Below are positions 1-7,541 of a stretch of 31,254 nt of DNA, piece after piece. The position numbers and the translations under genes are program-made. The stretch's first letter is position 1; each line of letters opens with the position of its first letter. The notes beneath the pieces are model-generated. The model made no database searches. It was not told the origin of the DNA and saw nothing but the letters and a program-made list of their open reading frames with translations. The DNA comes from a virus: the IMG/VR virus record IMGVR_UViG_3300008108_000218, positions 1-31,254 of that record; one strand, written 5' to 3'.

Positions 1-40
1 CATAGAATAATCTTATAGGAAAATTACGAGGAAAACTCAA

Positions 41-1186
41 ATGTCAGATAAGTTAAACGAAAAGTTTGAGGAGCTTGTAACTGAAGCTGGAATTATTGTT
101 GAAGCGGGGGATCCTATGCCAACCGTAACAGCAGCAGTTATTCCAGGTGGTCAAGGTTCCGCTCCTGGTCAGGTTAGCGATGCTCAGACCAGAGGTGGTG
201 GCAAAGATCCACAACCTACAGTTACCACTCAAGCAGTTGCTCCTTATCATCAAACTCAAGGCACCGATCTCGGTGGTCCTAAGCCAGATGGTAATGACGA
301 GGGTGAAGACAACCCTGGAGCAAAAGCTGCCGCTCCTATTACGCCAGTTAGTGGTGATCCCCAGCAAAGAGCTGGCGAATCAACTGGCATGAATGCAACG
401 CCAACGGTTGGTGCTCAAGTAGCATATGGAACCAGCACTGGTCCAGATGTATCTTATCCAATCAAGCCTTCGTTTGAAGAGATCGACTTATCTGGTGACG
501 TTGCTGCTCTTACGGAAGGTGAAGATCTTTCGGAAGATTTCAAAACAAAAGCAAAAACAATTCTAGAAGCTGCTGTCAAGTCACGTCTTGCTGAAGAGGC
601 AGTAAAGCTAGAGGAAGCTTTTGAAGCTAAAGTTAATGAGAAAGTAGAAGCTATTAAAGCAGAACTTTCCGAAGAAGTAATGGGAACCGTAAATTATGCT
701 ATTACCAATTGGGTAGAGCATAACCAAGTTGCTATTGATCGTGGTCTTCGCAATGAGATTACTGAGGACTTCATCGCAGGTCTTAAGGGTCTCTTTGCTG
801 AGCACTACATCAACATCCCCGACGAGAAAGTTGATGTTGTCGAGGAAATGACTGACCAGCTTTGTGAGATGGAAGCACGCCTCAACGAACAGGTTGAGCG
901 TAACATTGAATTAAATAAGCGTCTTGCTGAGTCGCATAAAGACATTATTCTGAATCAAATTTCAGAAGGTCTTGCTGATACTCAGAAAGAAAAACTTGCT
1001 TCGCTAGCAGAGGGAGTAACATTTGAATCAGTAGAGAAATTTACTGAAGCAGTCAAGACTCTTCGTGAGTCATACTTCCCTAACGCTGCACCTATTGCAG
1101 ACGTAACCGATGAAACTCCAGTAGAATCACAAGATATGGCACCAGCAATGGCAGCGTATCTAAATGCAATTTCACGCTGGAAGTGA
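41..1186 (+). CDS. 22: prohead core scaffold protein gp22
   Basis: This is the probable T4-type prohead scaffold, which forms the core around which the gp23 shell assembles and is later degraded by the gp21 protease. The 381-aa product has a low-complexity N-terminal part rich in Gly, Pro, Thr and Ala (about residues 20-140). A long charged helical, coiled-coil-like part follows (about 150-340), rich in Glu, Lys and Ala. It is longer than T4 gp22 (about 270 aa), mostly through the N-terminal part. Several L/I-x-E sites followed by a small residue (for example ILE-A and LTE-G) fit the known gp21 cleavage rule. The ATG at 41 follows GAGGAAA. The call rests mainly on its position directly before gp23 and on the scaffold-like composition, because scaffold sequences diverge quickly. 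Confidence 0.85.
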   Translation: MSDKLNEKFEELVTEAGIIVEAGDPMPTVTAAVIPGGQGSAPGQVSDAQTRGGGKDPQPTVTTQAVAPYHQTQGTDLGGPKPDGNDEGEDNPGAKAAAPITPVSGDPQQRAGESTGMNATPTVGAQVAYGTSTGPDVSYPIKPSFEEIDLSGDVAALTEGEDLSEDFKTKAKTILEAAVKSRLAEEAVKLEEAFEAKVNEKVEAIKAELSEEVMGTVNYAITNWVEHNQVAIDRGLRNEITEDFIAGLKGLFAEHYINIPDEKVDVVEEMTDQLCEMEARLNEQVERNIELNKRLAESHKDIILNQISEGLADTQKEKLASLAEGVTFESVEKFTEAVKTLRESYFPNAAPIADVTDETPVESQDMAPAMAAYLNAISRWK

Positions 1187-1190
1187 ATTT

Positions 1191-1198
1191 TATAAATA
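1191..1198 (+). promoter_or_regulatory. late promoter of gp23
   Basis: TATAAATA is an exact match to the T4-type late promoter -10 box. It starts 5 bases after the gp22 stop, and a leader with AAGGAGA leads to the gp23 ATG. It should be read by host core RNA polymerase with gp55, which is encoded in this window. Confidence 0.8.
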
Positions 1199-1238
1199 AT
1201 ACATAACTACTTTTCAAAGAAAACACAAGGAGACACTA

Positions 1239-2666
1239 ATGTTTAACGCTAGACATCTCCAGGAAAAGTGGGCACCTGTTCTTGAGCACTCCGAGGCTCC
1301 TTCCATTCAGGATAAGTATAGACAGGCTGTTACCGCAGTTCTCCTGGAAAACCAAGAGAGAGCACTCCGTGAGGAGAGAGCTATTCTTAACGAGACCACC
1401 CCTGTAAATAGCTTCACTGGTTCTGCAGGTCTTAATGGCGCATCAGGCGCTGCTCTATCATCAGCTGCTAATAACGCAACTGGACTTGCTGGTTTTGATC
1501 CAATTCTAATCAGCCTAGTTCGTCGTTCGATGCCAAATCTAATGGCATATGACGTTTGTGGTGTTCAGCCAATGAGCGGTCCTAATGGACTTATTTTCGC
1601 AATGCGTTCACGCTACGAGAATCAAGCTGGCGAAGAAGCACTCTTCAACGAACCAGATACTGGATTCTCTGCTGGTTACGACGCTGCACTTGGCGATTAT
1701 AACGTTCGCAACGGTGCTGGTTCTGGTGGAGATTCTGAGGGTAACAACCCTGCTCTACTCAACGATGCTTCACCTGCAGCTAATGCTTATGAAGTTGCTC
1801 GTGGCATGAGCCGTGAGAACCTTGAGCGTATGGGCGAGTCAGGTCGTCTCTTCCGTGAGATGAGCTTCAGCATCGAGAAGACCTCTGTAACTGCAAAGTC
1901 CAGAGCACTACGTGCTGAGTACACTCTAGAGCTTGCACAAGACCTTAAGGCTATCCATGGTCTTGATGCTGAGCAAGAGCTTGCCAATATTCTTTCCAGC
2001 GAAGTTCTTGCTGAGATCAACCGTGAGGTTGTTCGTACAGTTTATACTGTTGCTAAGAAAGGTGCTCAGAACAACGTTGCTAACGCTGGTATCTTTGACC
2101 TTGACGTTGATTCAAACGGTCGTTGGTCGGTTGAGAAGTTCAAGGGTCTTCTATTCCAGATTGAGCGTGATGCTAATGCTATCGCTCAGGACACTCGTAG
2201 AGGTAAGGGCAACTTCCTAATTTGCTCGGCTGACGTTGCTTCAGCTCTTGCAATGGCAGGCGTTCTTGACTATAGCTCAGGTCTAACTGGTGCTGGTGGT
2301 CCTTCCATCGGTGGCGTTGATGACACTGGCAACCTCGCAGTTGGCACCATCAATGGTCGTATTAAGGTCTTCGTTGATCCTTATTCGGCTAATGTTTCGG
2401 ACAAGCACTACTATGTCATGGGTTATAAGGGTTCTTCACCTTATGATGCTGGTCTATTCTATTGCCCATATGTTCCTCTCCAGATGCTCCGCAGCATTGA
2501 TCCAGAGACCTTCCAGCCTAAGATTGGCTTCAAGACCCGTTACGGCATGGTATCGAACCCATTCGTTACCACCAACGGTGCTTATAATGGTACTCCTGAT
2601 GGCGAGGCACTCACCGCTAACGCTAACATGTACTACAGAAGAGTACAAGTTATCAACCTCATGTGA
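1239..2666 (+). CDS. 23: major capsid protein gp23
   Basis: This encodes the 475-aa major head protein of T4-like phages (HK97 fold), which forms the hexamers of the capsid. The sequence reads as a cyanophage gp23 throughout, including the stretch around residues 88-110 (SLVRRSMPNLMAYDVCGVQP) and the C-terminal part with FVDPYSANV and YYVMGYKGSSPYDAGLFYCPYVPLQM. It is shorter than T4 gp23 (about 521 aa), as is usual for marine relatives. In T4 the N-terminal propeptide is removed by gp21; LNE at residues 50-52 is a plausible cleavage site. The start has AAGGAGA 7-8 bases upstream. It has its own late promoter and terminator, fitting very high late expression. Confidence 0.97.
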   Translation: MFNARHLQEKWAPVLEHSEAPSIQDKYRQAVTAVLLENQERALREERAILNETTPVNSFTGSAGLNGASGAALSSAANNATGLAGFDPILISLVRRSMPNLMAYDVCGVQPMSGPNGLIFAMRSRYENQAGEEALFNEPDTGFSAGYDAALGDYNVRNGAGSGGDSEGNNPALLNDASPAANAYEVARGMSRENLERMGESGRLFREMSFSIEKTSVTAKSRALRAEYTLELAQDLKAIHGLDAEQELANILSSEVLAEINREVVRTVYTVAKKGAQNNVANAGIFDLDVDSNGRWSVEKFKGLLFQIERDANAIAQDTRRGKGNFLICSADVASALAMAGVLDYSSGLTGAGGPSIGGVDDTGNLAVGTINGRIKVFVDPYSANVSDKHYYVMGYKGSSPYDAGLFYCPYVPLQMLRSIDPETFQPKIGFKTRYGMVSNPFVTTNGAYNGTPDGEALTANANMYYRRVQVINLM

Positions 2667-2684
2667 TTTATCCATAAGGTTTTT

Positions 2685-2709
2685 AAGCTCCCTTCGGGGA
2701 GCTTTTTTT
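2685..2709 (+). terminator. rho-independent terminator after gp23
   Basis: An 8-bp perfect stem (AAGCTCCC / GGGAGCTT) closes a TTCG tetraloop and runs into seven T residues. It is a strong intrinsic terminator placed 18 bases after the gp23 stop. Confidence 0.93.
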
Positions 2710-2714
2710 ATGCA

Positions 2715-2722
2715 AATAAATA
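2715..2722 (+). promoter_or_regulatory. late promoter of the gp3-uvsY-uvsW unit
   Basis: AATAAATA fits the cyanophage late -10 box (NATAAATA). It lies just after the gp23 terminator and 22 bases before the next start codon, so transcription is stopped and restarted within about 15 bp. Confidence 0.65.
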
Positions 2723-2744
2723 GTAGATAGCTTGGGAAGTTGAC

Positions 2745-3257
2745 ATGCCTGCCAATTGGTATAAGGAGCAACCATCAAATAGAAATTACCTATCCCCTAT
2801 TGGATTTAAGATTGTTCTTGAATTATTTGAGGGGGTAGATTTCTTTTGTCAATCAGCAACTCTTCCAGAAATCTCTGTGCCAGTTACAGAAGTTCCAACT
2901 AGGTTTAGAAATTTTCCTATTGTTGGGGGAGGTGGAGTTTCTTATGGAGATCTTAATCTTACTTTTATTATTGATGAAGAATTAATTAACTACAAATCTA
3001 TTCACAATTGGATTAGACGTAATGGAGCTTCTGAGCAGCATATGCCAACAAATGAGCCCCAGTACTCTGGTGGTCAGTTGCATATATTGACATCTAATTT
3101 TAATACTAACCATATTATAGATTACGAAAATTTATTTCCAGTTAGTTTAACTCCAATTCAATTTGATTCTACTGTCACCGATGTAGAATACTTTACAGCT
3201 CAAGTCGTTTTTAAGTATACTAATTACACAATTCGTGACGAAAACTTTAAACTATGA
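2745..3257 (+). CDS. 3: tail completion / sheath stabiliser protein (gp3-like)
   Basis: The 170-aa product fits the tail terminator gp3 of T4-like phages (T4 gp3 is about 176 aa), which caps the tail tube and sheath before the head joins. The gene order gp23 - gp3 - uvsY - uvsW is the usual cyanophage order, and this drives the call. The predicted beta-rich protein, with an N-terminal GFKIVLELFEGVDFFCQSATLP segment and a VSYGDLNLTFIIDEELINY segment, also resembles the tail-tube (gp19/gp54) fold, so a tube-like protein is the main alternative. The start ATG follows a weak GGGAAG. The stop overlaps the uvsY start (ATGA). Confidence 0.7.
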   Translation: MPANWYKEQPSNRNYLSPIGFKIVLELFEGVDFFCQSATLPEISVPVTEVPTRFRNFPIVGGGGVSYGDLNLTFIIDEELINYKSIHNWIRRNGASEQHMPTNEPQYSGGQLHILTSNFNTNHIIDYENLFPVSLTPIQFDSTVTDVEYFTAQVVFKYTNYTIRDENFKL

Positions 3258-3730
3258 AATTTGAACAACTTGTTAAAATCTTTGACCACATCAAATCTGA
3301 GTGGAGCAAAGATACTGAAATTGATTTCCAATTTAAAAATAAAGAATACACAGAAGATCTCGCTAGGTTATCACTTGAGATCCCTTTCCAACACAATAAA
3401 TACTTAAACCATTACACAGATCTTAGTCAAATTAAAACTTCTCTAGAGTTTGAAATTAGAAAACTGGTTAGAGAAAAACGTGAGTACTACGGTGGGGAAG
3501 CAGATCCAAAAGTATACGCAGAAAAACCATTTGGATCTAGTATAAAAACTGCCGAGAAAATGAAGGTTTATCTTGAGTCAGACGAAGAGATCATTAATTT
3601 AGAAGCAAAGATCAAGTATGTTGATCAAGCTTTGCATTATCTAGATCAAGTTTTAAGGATGATTTCACAAAGAAATTATCATGTCAAGAATGCAATTGAA
3701 TGGGAAAAATTCATTAATGGTGACACATAA
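3254..3730 (+). CDS. uvsY: recombination mediator UvsY
   Basis: UvsY loads the UvsX recombinase onto gp32-coated single-stranded DNA during recombination-dependent replication. The 158-aa product is highly charged and mostly helical, close in size to T4 UvsY (137 aa). It carries the LEFEIRKLVREKREYYGGEAD segment (near residue 63) that marks UvsY proteins in cyanophages. It overlaps gp3-like by 4 bp and shares one base with uvsW (TAATG), so the three are probably translationally coupled. Its partner UvsX is encoded at 21051. Confidence 0.9.
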   Translation: MKFEQLVKIFDHIKSEWSKDTEIDFQFKNKEYTEDLARLSLEIPFQHNKYLNHYTDLSQIKTSLEFEIRKLVREKREYYGGEADPKVYAEKPFGSSIKTAEKMKVYLESDEEIINLEAKIKYVDQALHYLDQVLRMISQRNYHVKNAIEWEKFINGDT

Positions 3731-5193
3731 TGTCGAGAATTGTAATCCGCAAAAAGAACGAAGTATTTCTTCAGATCTTGTCCGAACCTCATGTTCATCG
3801 TGAGTTGTCGGACTATTTTTCTTTTGAAGTACCAGAAGCAAAGTTTCTAAAAAGAAATCCAAAGTATCGTTACTGGGATGGAACTATCCATTTGTATTCT
3901 CCAGCCACAGGAGAACTATATGGTGGTCTTTTGCCTCACTTGAAAGAGTGGTGTGGAGAACGTCAGTATCAACTTCAGTATGAAAATAACGATTGGTATG
4001 GGGAGGTAGAAGAAACTAATGGATTTGTTTCTCCTGCTGGAATCAAAGTGTTTATGGATAAGATCTGTAAATATGCTCCAAGAGATTATCAATATGCGAC
4101 GGTATACAAAGCACTGAAGAATAATCGTGGATTATTTTTGTCTCCAACTGGATCAGGAAAATCCTTGATGATTTATAGTATAGTGCGTTATTACGTAGCC
4201 ACTAATAAGAAAATTTTATTGATCGTCCCAACAACATCGTTGGTTGAGCAGATGTTAAAGGACTTCAAAGATTATGGATGGAATGCCGACGAATTCTGTC
4301 ATACAATTTATTCGGGCAAAGATAAGAACACAGATAAGCCTGTCATCATTTCTACCTGGCAATCAATCTACAAATTTCCCAAAAGGTATTTTGACGATAT
4401 TGACTGTGTTATCGGTGATGAAGCACACTTATTTAAGTCAAAATCTCTCACAGGAATCATGACTAAACTTCATAATGCTAAGTATCGTTTCGGATTTACT
4501 GGAACATTAGATGGAAGTAAAACTCACAAGTGGGTTCTTGAAGGATTGTTTGGCTCATGTGAAAAAGTTACGAAAACAGATGATCTGATTAAGAAAGGTC
4601 ACTTGTCCAATTTTCGTATCAAGATTCTTGTCTGTAAGCATGAGTATCAATATTTTGAAGATTATCATTCCGAAATGGAATACATTGTGAACAATCGCAA
4701 GAGAAACAATCTTATTAAGAATCTCGTATGCGATATTGATGGCAACACATTAGTTTTGTTTAACTATGTGGAGAAGCATGGTATGCCATTGTTTGATTTA
4801 ATAAATACTGCTATAGGGGGAGACCGTAAAGTTTTCTTTGTTCATGGTTCAACTGACGTTGAGGATAGAGAAGAAGTCAGATCTATTACTGAACAAGAAA
4901 ATAATGCTGTAATTATTGCATCTTACGGAACCTTTAGTACTGGTATTAATATTAAGAAACTGCACAATATTATCTTTGCTTCACCATCTAAATCTAGAGT
5001 AAGAAATCTACAATCTATTGGTAGGGTATTACGTAAAGGAGAAGATAAAGATATTGCTACTCTTTATGATATCGCTGATGATATCTCTTCAAAGTCAAGA
5101 CAAAACTATACTTTAAACCATTTGGTAGAAAGAATTAAAATTTATGATGAAGAGAACTTTAAGTATGAAACAATAAAAATAGATTTAAGATAA
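3730..5193 (+). CDS. uvsW: UvsW ATP-dependent DNA helicase
   Basis: UvsW is a superfamily 2 helicase that unwinds branched DNA and R-loops, shutting off origin-dependent replication in favour of recombination. The 487 aa (T4: 503) show the expected motifs. Walker A is SPTGSGKS at residues 138-145, motif II is DEAH at 230-233, and TGTLD is motif III. The second RecA-like domain carries STGINIKKLH and a motif VI-like SIGRVLRKGEDK. The first about 100 residues match the small UvsW N-terminal domain. It lies in the late unit behind uvsY, matching the late expression known for T4 UvsW. Confidence 0.96.
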   Translation: MSRIVIRKKNEVFLQILSEPHVHRELSDYFSFEVPEAKFLKRNPKYRYWDGTIHLYSPATGELYGGLLPHLKEWCGERQYQLQYENNDWYGEVEETNGFVSPAGIKVFMDKICKYAPRDYQYATVYKALKNNRGLFLSPTGSGKSLMIYSIVRYYVATNKKILLIVPTTSLVEQMLKDFKDYGWNADEFCHTIYSGKDKNTDKPVIISTWQSIYKFPKRYFDDIDCVIGDEAHLFKSKSLTGIMTKLHNAKYRFGFTGTLDGSKTHKWVLEGLFGSCEKVTKTDDLIKKGHLSNFRIKILVCKHEYQYFEDYHSEMEYIVNNRKRNNLIKNLVCDIDGNTLVLFNYVEKHGMPLFDLINTAIGGDRKVFFVHGSTDVEDREEVRSITEQENNAVIIASYGTFSTGINIKKLHNIIFASPSKSRVRNLQSIGRVLRKGEDKDIATLYDIADDISSKSRQNYTLNHLVERIKIYDEENFKYETIKIDLR

Positions 5194-5195
5194 CA

Positions 5196-5591
5196 ATGGA
5201 AGAAGAATTTTATTCAACTATTAAACTTACTTCTGGTGAAGAAATCATTGCTAAGGTATGTTATCTTCCTGATGAAGATTCTTTATTAATAGAGAATCCA
5301 ATGACAGTAGAAGCTGTTAAAGGTAAATCTTCTCAGGAAGCATTCATACTAAAAGATTGGATTAAATCAAGTTATGATTCAATGTATATTATTAAAATGA
5401 ATCAAGTCATTACTATGAGTGAGTTAGATAAAAAGATAGAAGTATTTTATTTAAAGAATTTATCTGGAGAAGGATTCATAGATCCAGATACTGTTAATAT
5501 TAAACCTAATCAGTTTAGTCAAAGGATGGGTTACTTAGGATCTGTAAAGGAAACTAAGAAGTTTCTAGAAGATATATTTAATAAAAGCTAA
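5196..5591 (+). CDS. Sm-like small protein, paralogue A
   Basis: This encodes an unassigned 131-aa protein. The N-terminal half has the pattern of an Sm-like beta barrel: TIKLTSGEEIIAKV (residues 8-21), a variable loop, then IENPMTVEAV. It ends in a helical, basic tail. The same layout (G-E-x-I-I-A-x-V, a strand with P-hydrophobic, then W or P, an I-K-M/P-x-x-x-V strand and a helix) recurs in the proteins at 17566, 17909 and 18301, so these look like one paralogous family. It starts 2 bases after the uvsW stop and should be transcribed with it. Function is unknown; RNA binding would fit the fold but is only inferred. Confidence 0.75.
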   Translation: MEEEFYSTIKLTSGEEIIAKVCYLPDEDSLLIENPMTVEAVKGKSSQEAFILKDWIKSSYDSMYIIKMNQVITMSELDKKIEVFYLKNLSGEGFIDPDTVNIKPNQFSQRMGYLGSVKETKKFLEDIFNKS

Positions 5592-5630
5592 TGAGTATCT
5601 ATAAGTAATTAATAGATATTATTAATCTTG

Positions 5631-5660
5631 AACCCTGACAGAGTTATTCTACTGGGTTTT
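5631..5660 (+). terminator. possible weak terminator before the gp55 unit
   Basis: AACCC and GGGTT arms enclose a small inner AGA/TCT pairing and are followed by TTATG. The stem is interrupted and the T-run is short, so termination would be partial at best. It sits between the late uvsW unit and the gp55 promoter. Confidence 0.35.
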
Positions 5661-5679
5661 ATGAGGTTTGTCAACCCCC

Positions 5680-5708
5680 TTGACATTCCGATTGCCTCGT
5701 GTTATGAT
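5680..5708 (+). promoter_or_regulatory. sigma70-type promoter of gp55
   Basis: TTGACA (5680-5685) and TATGAT (5703-5708) are separated by exactly 17 bp. TGT just before the -10 box makes it also an extended -10. It lies in a 152-bp gap, 36 bases before the gp55 ATG. The host housekeeping sigma factor should recognise it early in infection, so that gp55 is made before late transcription. Confidence 0.85.
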
Positions 5709-5743
5709 AGATTCAACACAATTATTTTTATTAGTGATGAACT

Positions 5744-6238
5744 ATGGCAAAAACAAAAAGCAAGGAGTTCTATGTAAACAATAAGGAATTCCTACAAGCA
5801 TTGATTGAATACAGAACAAAGGTCAAGCAAGCAAAGGAATCTGGATCTCCTCGCCCCATAGTTCCCAACTATATTGGTGACTGCTTTCTCAAGATTGCTA
5901 CTCACCTATCATACAAACCAAACTTTGTCAACTACATGTTCCGTGAGGATATGATTTGTGATGGCATTGAGAATTGTTTACAATACATTGATAACTTTGA
6001 TCCAGAGAAATCACAAAACCCATTTGCATACTTCACTCAAATTATTTGGTATGCTTTCTTGAGGAGAATTCAAAAAGAAAAGAAACAACTTGAAATCAAG
6101 AACAAAATACTTGAGAGATCAGGTTACGATCAAGTTATGCACACAGATGATTATGGTGCCGATATGGCTGGCATGAACCATAATTATTCTGATATGGGTA
6201 GTATCAAAGAAAACATTGAAACACGAATGAATCGATGA
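5744..6238 (+). CDS. 55: late-transcription sigma factor gp55
   Basis: gp55 is the highly diverged sigma factor that directs host core RNA polymerase to phage late promoters such as TATAAATA. The 164 aa (T4: 185) contain a sigma-2-like segment around residues 65-115. It reads FVNYMFREDMICDGIENCLQYIDNFDP, then NPFAYFTQIIWYAFLRRI, matching sigma region 2 (core binding and -10 recognition). The C-terminal 45 residues are polar and less conserved. No clear Shine-Dalgarno sequence precedes the ATG (leader AGTGATGAACT). The stop overlaps the gp47 start (ATGA), so the two are probably coupled. Confidence 0.93.
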   Translation: MAKTKSKEFYVNNKEFLQALIEYRTKVKQAKESGSPRPIVPNYIGDCFLKIATHLSYKPNFVNYMFREDMICDGIENCLQYIDNFDPEKSQNPFAYFTQIIWYAFLRRIQKEKKQLEIKNKILERSGYDQVMHTDDYGADMAGMNHNYSDMGSIKENIETRMNR

Positions 6239-7278
6239 CAGTAGCACTTATCACTGATCAACATCTTGATGGTAGAAAAGGAAGCATTGCTTTCTGGGAA
6301 TACTTTAATAAGTTTTATGATGAAGTATTTTTTCCAACACTTAAGGAACGAGGGATAACAACAGTTATAGACCTCGGAGATACTTTTGATAATCGTAAGA
6401 ACATTGATTATAATGTTTGGGCTCGTATTCGCAGGAATTACTTTGATCGTCTTGCTGACAACAATATTTCAGTTCATATGATCTTGGGTAACCATTGTGT
6501 TTACTACAAGAACACGAATGAAATCAACGCACCAGATCTTCTTCTCGATACTTACGATAATATTCAGATCTATTCTCAGCCAGAAACAGTAATGATTGAA
6601 GGCACTAAAATTCTAATGTTGCCTTGGATCAATGCTCAAAACTATGAAGAGACAATGAGATGGATCAAGGATACCAGTGCCGAGATTGCTATGGGACATC
6701 TTGAACTGAATGGATTTGAAGTAACTCCTGGTATGCTTCATGAAGGTGGTATGGATCCAGACATCTTCTTCAAATTCAAGCAAGTATTTTCTGGACACTT
6801 CCACCACAAGTCAAGTCGTGGTAACATTACTTACCTTGGCAATCCTTATCAGATGTTCTGGAATGATTACAAGGATCCACGAGGATTTCATCTCTACGAA
6901 CCAAAGTCAAATAAACTACAGTTCATCAAAAATCCATTTGAAATCTTCAAGAAAATCTATTACGATGATTCACAACCACAAGAAATTAATCCAGAAGAAT
7001 ATGCTAATACTTATGTAAAAGTTGTTGTCGAACAAAAAACTGATTTCTTTAAGTTTGAAAAACTAATCGAATCTTTATACAACGCAAACGTCCTTGATCT
7101 TAAGATCATTGAAACAATGGTTGAAAAAGATAAGAAAGATGTGGACATTAATCTTGAAATTACCGATACGCTTTCTCTACTAAATGAATACATTGATGAG
7201 GTAGAGATGTCCGTAAATAAAAACGAACTTAAGTCAATTATGAGATCCCTATATATTGAAAGTTGTGAAGTAGTATGA
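6235..7278 (+). CDS. 47: recombination endonuclease subunit gp47 (Mre11-like)
   Basis: gp47 is the Mre11/SbcD-type nuclease which, with gp46, resects DNA ends for recombination-dependent replication. The 347 aa (T4: 339) carry the calcineurin-like phosphoesterase motifs: DQH at 8-10, DLGDTFDNR around 46-54, GNH at 85-87, a lone MGH, and GHFHHKS. All metal ligands appear intact. The C-terminal 100 residues form the capping and gp46-binding part. It overlaps gp55 upstream by 4 bp and the DUF3110-like gene downstream by 4 bp. Confidence 0.96.
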   Translation: MTVALITDQHLDGRKGSIAFWEYFNKFYDEVFFPTLKERGITTVIDLGDTFDNRKNIDYNVWARIRRNYFDRLADNNISVHMILGNHCVYYKNTNEINAPDLLLDTYDNIQIYSQPETVMIEGTKILMLPWINAQNYEETMRWIKDTSAEIAMGHLELNGFEVTPGMLHEGGMDPDIFFKFKQVFSGHFHHKSSRGNITYLGNPYQMFWNDYKDPRGFHLYEPKSNKLQFIKNPFEIFKKIYYDDSQPQEINPEEYANTYVKVVVEQKTDFFKFEKLIESLYNANVLDLKIIETMVEKDKKDVDINLEITDTLSLLNEYIDEVEMSVNKNELKSIMRSLYIESCEVV

Positions 7279-7541
7279 TGTTTATTCTCACACTCAAAGA
7301 TAAACCAGACGGCGTATTTTCAGTAATAAGCGACGAAGGTGAACAAATTATCCCTATTTTTGAGTGTGAGGATGATGCTGATAGATATCATTTTCAACTT
7401 ACAATGCTAGATGATTATCCAGAGATGCAAATATATGAAATCGAAGAAGATTTAATTGTTAATGCTTGCGAAGAGCGAGACCAAAAATATGCTATCATTA
7501 CGATAGATGATTTCCTGATTCCACCAAAAGATTTACGATGA
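7275..7541 (+). CDS. DUF3110-like small protein between gp47 and gp46
   Basis: The 88-aa acidic protein resembles the cyanobacterial DUF3110 family: an N-terminal strand, then IIPIFECEDDADRYHFQLTM (residues 29-48) and YPEMQIYEIEEDLI. In that family the F-E-D/C-x-D-D-A-x-R-Y pattern recurs in short proteins of unknown function. It is translationally linked to both nuclease subunits (ATGATG overlap upstream, ATGA downstream), which suggests a role with gp46/gp47. That is inferred from position only. Two adjacent ATG codons (7275 and 7278) could each serve as start. Confidence 0.75.
   Translation: MMFILTLKDKPDGVFSVISDEGEQIIPIFECEDDADRYHFQLTMLDDYPEMQIYEIEEDLIVNACEERDQKYAIITIDDFLIPPKDLR

Noticed and set aside
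4801-4820. AATAAATA-like late box inside uvsW and GATAAATA inside uvsX
   Set aside because: They lie deep in coding sequence with no gene start behind them; such AT-rich matches are expected by chance.
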